DNA of 64,000 nt, taken from Linum tenue. Its lineage: Eukaryota > Streptophyta > Magnoliopsida > Malpighiales > Linaceae. Below are positions 1 to 9,060 of this stretch, in pieces. The position numbers and the translations under genes are program-made. Location: NCBI GenBank assembly GCA_946122785.1, contig CAMGYJ010000007.1, positions 40,759,587 to 40,823,586 on the forward strand, given 5' to 3'. The notes beneath the pieces were generated by a model. That model saw nothing but the letters and a program-made list of their open reading frames with translations. It was not told the DNA's origin and ran no database searches. Position 1 is the first letter of the stretch; each line of letters begins with the position of its first letter.

Positions 1-1243
1 ATAGGTGTGTAAAACCTATGGTGCGTGGCAAGTGGGGACTTGTGAATGGTTGCAAACGTTATGTTCATAGTATGTTGGACATAGTTTGAAAGAGTATACC
101 TCCAATGAGTTGGAGATGACTGCCAAGTGATTCCCTTCTCCGGTTTCCAACCAACCAGTAGAGAGCAGAGCAGTTTCACCCATTCCAAACAAATGCCACT
201 GCTTCTCAATTACTGATGATCCCTTTTCTTTTCTTTTGATTGGAGGAGACAAGAGGTTACATCCGCTTAATTATGTTCCAACCAAAACATCGAATCATGC
301 GAGCAACTTCCTCTTTGAAACAATGGATATACATCCACAAAAAGAAATGCATACAGTTGCATTCCAAATGCAAGCGGCAAGATATATATTTATACACAAG
401 TATCCACATATATATATACAGTGAAACATATATACATGAACAAGATTCTTAAAAACGTATAAAACATGATCATATCTTCCTTAAAACATTCACACAGGGG
501 AACATACATGATGAGTTAGAAGAATTAGAATTCCTTTTCTGGTGCTTATATATCACTGCCAGAATTGGGTTCCTTTCTTTCTACACCAATTCATGCGACG
601 TGTAAAGCAATTTTTTTGGAACAACACCTTACATGCATAATCGCCATGCCAACGCAAGAAAGTATTTTATGGCAAACTTGATTAATGAATCAAATCTCCG
701 CAGCATGCATTTCCCCAAACCAATTACGTAAAAAACATATACATTCAAATCAAGCATGATATCATCCAAATTCATGTATAAACATGATCATGCAATTTAA
801 TTGTGCTAGACCATTCGGTTACGCCGACATAAATAGTATACAAGAATAATTATTATAAATTCCTTAAGATTGTTATGGAAAAACGTTTCACAAAAGTATT
901 TTTCTTGCCACACAAGTCATATATAGAAATCGACACATGCATAAACAACGCCCGAGCCAATATAATTCACTATTTATCCTTAATGAATTTAGTTCCCCTC
1001 TACGGTACCCAAGGTTATTGGATCTATTCCTCCCAGGATAGAACGGACGTACCTTTTCTGGCGTACCGGTACTTGAAACACCAGAACCCGACGAACGCAA
1101 CGATCGGAGAGAAGTCACACGACTCTGTTTTCTTTATGAGTTTGTAGAGAGGAAATGCAATGGAGAATGAAAAATTCTTTATCTTTTGGCCAGAAAAATT
1201 TCTTGGGAAAATAACTTGTGTAGAAAACAGAGGGTGGTAGGTG

Positions 1244-1254
1244 TTTATTTATAG
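1244..1254 (-). promoter_or_regulatory. TATA box (minus strand)
   Basis: CTATAAATAAA on the minus strand, directly downstream of the 49-bp repeat pair and followed by a stretch with no long ORF, as expected for a leader. Assigned by motif and position only. Confidence 0.45.
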
Positions 1255-1271
1255 ACAATGAAGGGGTGCGA

Positions 1272-1377
1272 GTGAAGGGATGTGACCCTTCAAGTGGGTG
1301 GTTACACCCCAACCATTGCAATGGTTCAGTGAAGGGATGTGACCCTTCAAGTGGGTGGTTACACCCCAACCATTGCA
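1272..1377. repeat. tandem 49-bp direct repeat, 57-bp period
   Basis: Two identical 49-bp copies (1272-1320 and 1329-1377) are separated by 8 bases. Each contains the small inverted repeat GAAGGG-6-CCCTTC and a second one (TGGTT...AACCA). The pair sits about 20 bp upstream of a minus-strand TATA box, so it may be a duplicated upstream promoter element. That role is inference. Confidence 0.85.
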
Positions 1378-1705
1378 TCGGTTTGCCATAGTAGTTGGAC
1401 CGGTTGGTTCATTCCAACGGCCACATCGGTTCGGTCCGATTCGGTTTAACTTGGTTTAACCAATAACTCACCAACTATTGGCTTCTTCCCCTTTCATTCT
1501 CATTCACACCTTTCAAATCCCAACAATTCACAACACTTCCGTCATGGAGCACTCATGGATGCAAAGGGCAAACACGACCAACAAATCACTTACTTGAGGT
1601 CAGTAGTTAGCCATCTACTCGACTATAAAGTTTGCTTAGAGGCATAAGCTTTAAAAAAGTTGTTTAAAAAATAGATTCTTCATCTTGCTATCCAAAGATT
1701 AAAAA

Positions 1706-2117
1706 ACTAGAATATCTAGTGCAAGGTCTCACTCGCCTAAACTTTCCACTTTTTCTTAACAAATTGATGCTATAGCTCAATCAACCTCATTAGAGTATGA
1801 TTGTTGTCGCGGCCCTCTGGGATTTTGAAAATTCATACATTGGGTTGTCTTTGAAGGTGATGCGAAGGTGGTCATTGAAAGATAAAACAGGTTGACAAAC
1901 ATGATAATCACTCTGGAGCCATTGTCGAAGAAGTTCTTTGCTTGTTGGTAATTCATCATGGTCTTACCGTACGATTTGTAGGTCGAAATAGCAATAGGGT
2001 AATCCATTTGGTGGCTAGAAAGCCCATTTCTTTCTACCCAAATACGTGTCATTCTTTTGATTTTCTGTCTTGGTTGTATGCGAGGGTGTAGTGTGTTCGA
2101 CCTCTTTTGCCAAAAAA
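1706..2117 (+). mobile_element. 5'-truncated LINE 3' end (RNase H-like fragment)
   Basis: A 16-bp direct repeat, ATCCAAAGATTAAAAA, flanks this piece at 1690-1705 and 2118-2133, and an A-run precedes the right copy. That is a LINE-type target-site duplication. Allowing frameshifts, the plus strand at about 1840-2090 resembles the C-terminal RNase H-like domain of plant LINEs: FEGDAKVVIE, then GLTVRFVGRNSNRVIHLVAR. Related fragments occur at 14400-14935 (minus), 16040-16520 (minus) and 29150-29310 (plus). It is a dead 412-bp copy. Confidence 0.75.
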
Positions 2118-2133
2118 ATCCAAAGATTAAAAA

Positions 2134-2236
2134 CGGCGAAATACTATTTGTGGCCCTAAAAATAACATATTTGTAGCTCTATATTTTGAAAATTTAGAAG
2201 TTTACCATTTGAAAGTTTACTATTACATGATAGTTA
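2134..2236. other. short AT-rich spacer between LINE and MULE
   Basis: AT-rich sequence without recognisable features. The last nine bases (2228-2236, TGATAGTTA) form the left target duplication of the next element. Confidence 0.5.
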
Positions 2237-3148
2237 GGGTAAATACCATTTTTTAGCCAAACGTTTTCCCCATTTCTTAATATTAAACGTTAAGTAACGT
2301 TGCTAAATATTAGCATTAATTCCGTTACCGCTAGTTCTTTGTTAATGGTGCAACAACTCGGTTAACACGGATGATATCTTTAAAATTTGGTCTTTTATTA
2401 TTTTTTGCTTTTAATTTTTATTTTTTGAAAACCTAAGAAGGGAGGTTGCTAGGAAAACCCTCGCGGTGACATAATCAATTTTCTGCCCTCGTCGTCGCCG
2501 CCGTAGTTGAGCATCGCGGTCTCCATCCTTGAGCCTCGCCGCCGCCGCTGTTGAGCCTCATGGCAGTCGTCTCTTCCCTTTGTAAATTGGCCGAGAAACC
2601 TTAAAATTACAGAAAGTGTTCGATTTTGAAGGAAGGATTTTGCTCTCAAACCAAAAAATTTGGAAGGGGTAGGGTTCGAATAGGAAAACTGGAACTACAT
2701 TACCTTGCTCGAAGATTTCTCGGCAAAGAATGGACTTTGATTGAAATATCTCTCTCTCTTCGTCTTCAGCTGGCTTCTCAGTCTGACGTCAAACTTTGGT
2801 TCGGAACACAGAGACAGACGGCGACGACAGAATTTACTGCCTCGCCTGCTGGAAATGATGGAGGAAGGCGTCAGGCGGAGAAGGGGGAATAAGGGAGAGA
2901 CCAGAGTAGGGAGGTGATAATCCGGGGCTGGGGGTTTATTTTTCCTTTTCTTTTTTAAATCATTATTTTTTGGATTTAAAATTAGAACTGAAATTGATCG
3001 CCACCTGGATGCATTGTCATGCCTAGTTAGCAATTCTAATGGAGATGTTAACGGATAATTAATGTTTGGCTAATAATTCGTATTTCGATAGTTTTGGCTA
3101 ATAATTACGAAATGAGGAAAATGTTTGGCTAAAAAATAGTATTTACCC
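2237..3148. mobile_element. non-autonomous Mutator-like element (candidate Pack-MULE), 912 bp
   Basis: The ends form a 40-bp terminal inverted repeat (2237-2276 and 3109-3148; left start GGGTAAATACCATTTTTTAG) with about four mismatches. Flanking 9-bp direct repeats TGATAGTTA (2228-2236) and TAATAGTTA (3149-3157) match at 8 of 9 bases, which is the Mutator-type duplication length. There is no transposase. The interior changes from AT-rich ends to a G+C-rich, CGCCGC-rich segment (about 2455-2910) that looks like captured genic DNA (5'-UTR or first exon). No product can be named from it. A minus-strand frame of 112 codons (2695-3033) has no recognised domain. Confidence 0.85.
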
Positions 3149-3157
3149 TAATAGTTA

Positions 3158-3790
3158 CAGAACATATGCTTATCTTACATAATAGTTGTAAAAGATAATT
3201 ATGTAAACCTTACGTAATGGACAGTCCTTTTACATAATGAATGTAAACCTCGTGTTACGTAAAGTGATATGTCATCACGGAAACCTTATGTAACACTTCT
3301 GATTTAACTATTATGTAAGAGATAGCTATTGTTCCGTAACTGTTACGCAATAGATGTATATTTTGCATAACAGTTGTAAAAGTTCATTACGTAAGGCCGT
3401 AATGAACAGTTCTTTTACATAATGAATGTTAACCTCGCATTACATAAAGTGATATGTTATTACGGAAATATTAGGTAACGCTTCCAATTTAAATATTACT
3501 CTATCAGTCCGTCACAGTTACGCAATAGATGTGTATTTTACAAGTATTTATAAAGTGTCTTTACGTAAGCCTTACATAATGGAAGGTCATTTTACACAAT
3601 GATATTAACCTCGCGTTACATAGAGTGCTATGTCATTACAGAAGCCTAGCCTTATGTAATGGATGGTCCTTTTATGTAATGAATATTAACCTCACATTTC
3701 ATGAAGGTTTTAGACATTATGGAAGCCTTGCATAATGCTTCTGATTTAACTGTTACGTAAGAAACAACTATCGTTAAGTAAACACTGTTT
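3158..3790. repeat. degenerate tandem repeat, about 180-bp unit, rich in TTACGTAA
   Basis: The phrase TACATAATGAATGT-AACCTCG recurs at about 3231, 3416, 3593 and (shortened) 3673, giving periods of about 185, 177 and 80 bp. Near-palindromes such as TTACGTAA, TTATGTAA and TTACATAA recur throughout. The Mutator-like element lies at its left edge. No protein is encoded. Confidence 0.75.
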
Positions 3791-3874
3791 TGCTAATCAA
3801 CGTTCAACATTGATTTTAATATATTAAAAATGTATAAATTCATGCAACATTTGCTAACTTGAAATTACACAAGT

Positions 3875-3935
3875 AACGCCAAAGGTAACATAGTCGAGTG
3901 GTGAGTGTGTTGGTTTCTACCTGAAATATGGGAGG
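3875..3935 (+). mobile_element. tRNA-derived SINE, 5' part (split by element 1)
   Basis: The 5' end begins right after the 11-bp duplication ATTACACAAGT (3864-3874), whose second copy is at 13460-13470. A box-A-like TAGTCGAGTGGTGAG lies at about 3891. The SINE is interrupted at 3936 by element 1 and resumes at 13324. Confidence 0.85.
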
Positions 3936-5299
3936 TGACTCACTCCTACTGTCACTCTAGAAAATGGCCAAGTGTAACCACTTCCTAAAGCGTAGTATAG
4001 CGGGTTTGGGTTTTAATGTCAACCCGGGTCCTAGATGTGATGACTACTCAGTGAATTCTCGTTATCTAGCAGTGAACTTTTAGTGCAGATTCAAACAAAC
4101 AAAAACACAAAGCAAGTTTAACGGTTGTTCAAGTCAAGAGAGGTCACCCGCATATGGTTCCCCCTAGACTGCAGTTAAGCTGGATTGCAATTTACCAAGT
4201 TCAGTTTTTATGAAAGTTATACTGCGGAAGGTTCTTAACTAGCCTGAAGTCTCGACTAAAGGTCTTCAGACCCTCTCAATCTGAGTCTCTAGCGGGCGAC
4301 TAACCTCCACCGGAGTAAACAGACTGAGGCCCTAACGAACCAAACCTCCACTACCGAATGGAATTCGGTACAGAATAGCGAATTGGCTCCTCGACTAAAG
4401 TCACCAATTCGCTATCTTCAATTAAGGGTACTCTATCAACCTAGGCAGATATTCTCATTCTAGGTCAAAGCAGAAACAACAGGAATTTGATCAGGATTCA
4501 AGTCATTCAATCATTCAAACCTCAATCGAATATAATCAATTCACAAACTCTGTACTTGGGTTCATACAATCAGACCTAGCATACAAATCTAGGGTTCCCC
4601 ATACCCAGATGAATGGGGGAAGTACTCCATAGAGAAAGAAGCAAAAGCAGATTCAGACGCGGAAATCATACTGTGAAGACGGATTTCTGCTCCTGGACGT
4701 TTAATCGGCACTTCTCCAAGCTCAAGCCGGGCTCCAATGGTGATGAAGATCAAGCTATGGCACTTGGGAACTCTGGTTCGTCGCTTTCTCTCTCTAGGAA
4801 TCGCTTTCTCTCTCAAAAACTCGGAACCCCCCAATGTTGACCTTCTTCTTCCTTTTATCAGCTGCCAGATCGCGATACCCGGTCGAAATACCCGGTCGGG
4901 TATTTTGAGTCTCGACCGGGTATAAATGGAACGCGCCGTTTCATCCAGGGGAAAAATCCCCGGTCTGACTTCATAATCCCCGACCGGGGATTTAAGCCAT
5001 TTGCCCGGGCCCCCTTCTGTTTCTCACGGACGCCTGAAGTGAAAATTACCCGACCATGGCCAGAAAATACCCGGTCGGGTATTCCTGCCTTTGGCCGGGT
5101 ATTTTGGCTCATCAGCCCCCTTCGTCCCAACTTCGCTCCTTTCGACCAAGAACTCGTTTCTCCGCCTCGATTCCAACGCCGAGTCCTGAAATATGACATA
5201 AACACACAACCTAGCGTGAAATCGGCTTAAAACACGAGATTCCACATCACAAACGGCTTCAGAAAAGGGGTGAATACATGTGTAATTATCGGTCTATCA
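3936..5299 (-). repeat. element 1, 3' LTR
   Basis: 1364 bp starting TGACTCACTC and ending GGTCTATCA on the plus strand, equal in length to the copy at 11955-13318. It contains palindromes of the ATACCCGGTCGGGTAT type between 4870 and 5105 and, downstream of them in the sense (minus) direction, a GATAAAAGG box (about 4855-4865) before a conserved CCTAGAGAGAGAAAG stretch shared with elements 2 and 4. Confidence 0.95.
4870..5105. repeat. palindrome array in element 1 LTR (3' copy)
   Basis: ATACCCGGTCGGGTAT cores occur at about 4890 and 5069, and a variant ATCCCCGACCGGGGAT at about 4976, i.e. spaced about 86-93 bp. Partial copies (CGACCGGGTATA, CCCCGGTCTG) lie between. The array is upstream of the presumed TATA box in the sense direction. 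The matching array in the other LTR is at 12889-13124. Confidence 0.85.
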
Positions 5300-5316
5300 A
5301 ACTCCCCCACACTTAA
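5300..5316 (-). other. element 1 polypurine tract
   Basis: On the minus strand AAGTGTGGGGGAGTT abuts the TGATAGACC start of the 3' LTR. The same tract occurs at 50461-50474 in element 2 and, altered, at 60258-60272 in element 4. Confidence 0.85.
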
Positions 5317-6540
5317 CCGTTTGCTTTTCCCCAAGCAAACCTAACTCAAACCAATGCAACTCTCCAGACCTCTATAGCAACAAACAACCTCGATCGTAGG
5401 TAGAGGACTTCCTAGATCATTTAGCAGCTTACGAGGTCAACCGACGCACAAATCATCTCATAGCTCCTTCGGCGAGAACACTAGTCCCGAGTCGGCATCA
5501 TGGTAAATAGTGAACAGAGAACAAATGAATCGTGGATGAAGAGACTCTAAAAAACAAAAGATCATGGACTCACATTTTTTCAAGGTGATCGATTTCCTTC
5601 TTGAAGAATGTTGGAACCCCTTTCTTTCTTCTTTTTGCTTGTTTTTCTGTTTTTCTGTTTTTCTTTTTTTCTTTTTTCAAGGGTTCCAACCTGTTTTTCA
5701 GAAAACGGGGGCTCCCACCTAGCAAAGGTTTTGCGGGAGCCCGGCTCTTACCGGCCATGCCAGGAGCGGGTGTCTCGAGCCTCGTGCGGGGGAAAGACAT
5801 GTAAGGGGGCTGGAGGTAGTAGGTGAAAATTGGGAACGGATTCCCGTCTCCCCTTACACACTTTCGCCCTATTCGCACGGGAGACGTTATTTTAAAGCAC
5901 ATTTTCGAGCACCTTTTATTTCAAAACATGATACAGGAGTCCATGACAGGTAGAGAGTCCACAACACCACACCATTCAAGGGTCCTAAGATCACTAATTC
6001 ACACAATCAACCAACACAATATGAAGAAGAAACGAGACTTCTTAAATGCATCAACATCCTCCATAGTGCTACACTACCTCCCTAGGTTGCAAATCGCTAC
6101 AGGGACTGTCAATTCAAAGCATACTGAGCAGGCAATTGCAAGGAACACGTACTTGGAGCCCTCAAATTTCAAAAATTTGGACAGTGGACTAGGCTCCAAG
6201 CACACAAACAGATCTAATGCAGTCAAAAGATAAACATCCCCCCCCATCTTAAGTTCGACATTGCCCTCAATGGAGAAGAGGAAAGGAAAGGGGAACGATG
6301 TTGCCGGTGTGCAAGGACTGCAGGAGACTGGAAATGGACCAGTCGGCATGAAACGGACTGGAGAGAGGACCAGTCGGGAACACAGGCACAGCTAAAGGAA
6401 ACCAAAAAGCTCAAACACATACGTTAGGTCCAATGGTCAGCCCAACAGTTCAGCATCCAAAAACGAAAAGAAAAAGAAACAAAAACCGACACAAGACAGT
6501 TTGCATGCTGACAAAGACCAAAAACTCTCAAAACATGCCC
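5317..6540 (-). other. element 1 3' untranslated region
   Basis: Non-coding in element 1, but it aligns (reverse-complemented) with 49260-50460 of element 2 and, more distantly, with 59135-60257 of element 4. Shared landmarks include CTCTTCTCCATTGAGGGCAA, CTTAAGNNNGGGGGGGATG and GGGAGGTAGTGTAGCACTA. Open frames here (5570-5902, 5823-6233 and others) are not conserved as protein and are chance frames. Confidence 0.75.
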
Positions 6541-7997
6541 CTAAGGCCCTCCAAGACCGGAGAAGTCGATCTGGTTCATGAGGTCGTCGTCGCCATCCTC
6601 CGGTGGCGGGTGTGGTGGTGAAGGATTCCACCGGGTGGTCCAGTGGTGCTCCTCCGGAGGGTGACAAGCCTGGAGCAGGTGCTCCGAGTACTCCATCAGT
6701 CGGCGGCCTCGATCTCTCTCCCGCTCGATGAGAGCACTAGTGACTCCCATGTGGGTCTCCAATCGGCCAAGGCGCTCGTCCACTCCCGTCAGCCTGGACC
6801 GGTACTCGGCCTGGTGGGCCGAATACTGCTGATAGAACTGGACCTGATGGTCCATGAGCTGCTGGTTCTGAAGACCGAGCTGCTGGAACTGGAGCCCCAT
6901 CTGTTGGAACTGCTCTGTGAAGAAGTCCACCGACGGGCCGGAAGCCATCGACGGACCAGAAGGACTAGAGTAGGACTCGCCTCGCACCGGTCTCCGTCGA
7001 GGCTGAAGGTCCCCAGGTGGGGAGAGCGAGGGCTCCGGCTCATCGGCATCCATGGCGCCGTCATCATCATCATCAGCATCCTCATCCACCTCGTCGCCTG
7101 AGTAGTTAGCATCCTCCTCGTCCTCAGCGAGATCGACAACCTCCTCGGGGGGCATAGAAAGCCCATCCACCCATGTACGGATGTCATCAGTGGCCAGGAG
7201 GCGGGCACTGTGTAGCACGTCCCGGCTGAGGGGTGCGGAGTCGCCCCGTGCAGACGCATCATGAAGCCCCTGGAAGCTGATGTCGAAATGCCTCGCCAAC
7301 CGGGTGATCAGGGGACCACAGAAGAGGTGGGTGGGATTCCCGTGGCACCGGGAGAAGGTGGTGGCCACGAACGAACCCAAATGGAGCATGTGCTCCGGGT
7401 ACCCCATCGAGTACATGGCATACAACACCCGCTTCGGAATCTTATGCGAGCCGGTGGCGTTGGGGACGATAGAGCGGGTGATCAGCAAGTTCAGGATGTG
7501 CCACTGCAGCTTGAGGGTGCTGACGTAGGTCTGGCCAGCATCGAAGTAGTCATATCGATGATCTGGCCGGGCGATCGTGCGGTAGAACCCATCCTGGTTC
7601 AGTCGGTCGGGGTGGGGATCTCGATCTCGTCGCGATCGAACGGGTGGTACTCGATCCCCAAGGCGTGGGCCAGCTTGTCGACGGTCAGCTCCCTGTGATC
7701 GCCACCCATCCTGAATGTCATCGCATAGGCGTCCCGGGCCTTCTTGCGGTCATAATGAAATGTGGTGTAGAACTCCCACACCAGCTCCGTGTAGGTAGGC
7801 TCGTCTATGGTCAGCAACGTCCGCCAATCGCGGTGACTGATGGTGGCGCTGAGCTCCCGCATGCAGTGGAGCTGCTCGAACACCACCCACTCGAGGTGGT
7901 AGTGGCGCTCTAATCTCCCCCGGATCACCTTGCGGAACTGATCCGCGTAGTCCGGGTGCAGGCGCAGACCCTGCAGAAACGGATGGTCCTGAGACAT
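6541..7997 (-). pseudogene. ATHILA-type / 'putative plant transposon protein' ORF, frameshifted
   Basis: Two minus-strand frames, 7997-7599 (132 codons) and 7488-6541 (315 codons), belong to one reading frame. The second stays open upstream of its nominal start and meets the first at a C-rich stretch near 7605-7620, where a one-base change shifts frame and brings in the stop. The N-terminal part (WRTLLTIDEPTYTELVWEFY, then FRMGGDHRELTVDKLAHALG) matches the pattern of plant Athila ORF1/'putative plant transposon protein' domains, as I recall them. The C-terminal part is an acidic D/E run, a Q-rich coiled-coil-like segment and a proline-rich tail. Its function is unknown; in Athila elements such an ORF sits in the envelope-like position. 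The ATG at 7997 lies just after a splice-acceptor-like TTTTGCAG. Element 2 lacks this ORF. Confidence 0.65.
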
Positions 7998-8001
7998 GTT
8001 C

Positions 8002-8327
8002 CTGCAAAATCAAAACACCAAAGGTGGAGCCAAGAAAAACTTGTCAGGACCAACAGCATGGGTTCATCACTTCCCCCACACTTAAGGCCACCTAGGCTAA
8101 CAGTGATACACACAGCCGGTTGAATCACTAGCAACTCAACCGGAATCAAAGCAAGAATCACAGAACCAATCACATTCATGACAAGGGCAGTTCATACACC
8201 AAAGATAACACCATGCAAGCTTAAGGCATCCCTCACCCTACTCTAAATCAGGCATGCAAACACAGTTCTCGGTCCTACAGGCTACAGTTCGATTCTCCAT
8301 AAAAAGAGTAAGTAATAAGAACCACAC
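8002..8327 (-). other. candidate intron in leader of the ATHILA-type ORF
   Basis: On the minus strand CAG|GTGTGG at 8328/8327 could be a donor, and TTTTGATTTTGCAG|GAAC ending at 8002, four bases before the ATG at 7997, is a good acceptor. The upstream leader (8328 to about 8560) is pyrimidine- and G+C-rich with no ATG-led conserved frame. A spliced, independently started transcript is inference. Confidence 0.45.
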
Positions 8328-8587
8328 CTGGAAACACAAGTGGAACTGTAGTGAGGACACGAGAAAGAGGTGAGGGACGCGAGAGGGGGCCAAAAATCGG
8401 CTGAGGAGGGTCGCCGGAAAGTGGCCGGAAGACCGCCGGAAAGTCGCCGGCGGTGACCGGCGGTGACGGAGGAGGCGGCCGGCGGCGGCCGGCGTCGCTC
8501 AAGAAGAGAGAGGGGAGAGGATTTGAGAGGAAGAGAGAGGGGAAATTTTGGAAAAATGAGGGTAGAAAGAGAAACTGACCGGGGGTT

Positions 8588-8600
8588 TGCTATTTATAGC
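8588..8600 (-). promoter_or_regulatory. internal TATA box of element 1
   Basis: TTTGCTATAAATAGC on the minus strand, immediately downstream (sense direction) of the palindrome array and upstream of a CT-rich leader. It would drive the ATHILA-type ORF independently of the LTR promoter. Confidence 0.6.
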
Positions 8601-8601
8601 A

Positions 8602-8935
8602 AAAATGCCGGGTCGGGTCTCAAAAATACCCGGTCGGGTATTTTCGAGTCCACGACCGGGGGTCCGTCAAACGCCGCGTTTTATAGGAGCGAAGATCCCC
8701 GGTCTCGCGCCAAAAATACCCGGTCGGGTATTTTTGGCGAGAGATCGGGGGCTCCCTAAACGCGGCGTATGAAGGCCAGGAAATCCCCGGTCTCGAGCCA
8801 AAAATACCCGGTCGGGTATTTTTGGGCCGAGGTCGGGGATTTGACCTTTTGGCGCCCCGGAAGGCAGAAGGGGGCTCGGGCACGAGCCAAATATACCCGG
8901 TCGGGTATTTTTGGCTCATGACCGGGTATTTTACC
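8602..8935. repeat. internal palindrome array, about 89-bp period
   Basis: Four near-identical cores ACCCGGTCGGGTA begin at 8628, 8718, 8806 and 8895, spaced 90, 88 and 89 bp. Secondary CCCCGGTCTCG motifs lie between them. The core and spacing match the array in this element's LTRs (cores at about 4890, 4976 and 5069). Each core is an imperfect palindrome able to form a hairpin. Confidence 0.9.
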
Positions 8936-9060
8936 CTTTTGCCCAAAATCTGCATTTTCCAAAATTTTGACCTCTCCTGCACAAAAACACCAAATCAAGG
9001 CATCACAGACGATCGAACTCCACTACAGACATGCAACTGACTCGGCACGACACAAAAAAC

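Larger units (their letters stand above)
1..1525 (-). mobile_element. possible LTR or other promoter-bearing repeat (minus strand), boundaries unproven
   Basis: No convincing protein is encoded here. Read on the minus strand, a TGTTGGGATT start lies at 1525, followed by a tandem 49-bp repeat (1272-1377), then a TATA box (CTATAAATAAA, 1244-1254) and a leader-like stretch. This arrangement (TG start, repeated upstream element, TATA, leader) resembles the U3-R part of a plant LTR, but I could not find the other end, a primer-binding site or a target duplication. It could equally be a promoter of a gene lying left of the window. Bases 1-850 are AT-rich with no recognisable feature. Confidence 0.3.

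Noticed and set aside
4870..5105. regularly spaced repeats as a CRISPR-like array
   Set aside because: The units are palindromes inside LTRs of a plant retrotransposon, with no cas genes and no unique spacers of constant length.
6643..7101. 152-codon plus-strand frame and the neighbouring 7261-7698 frame
   Set aside because: Shadows of the minus-strand ATHILA-type ORF on the opposite strand.
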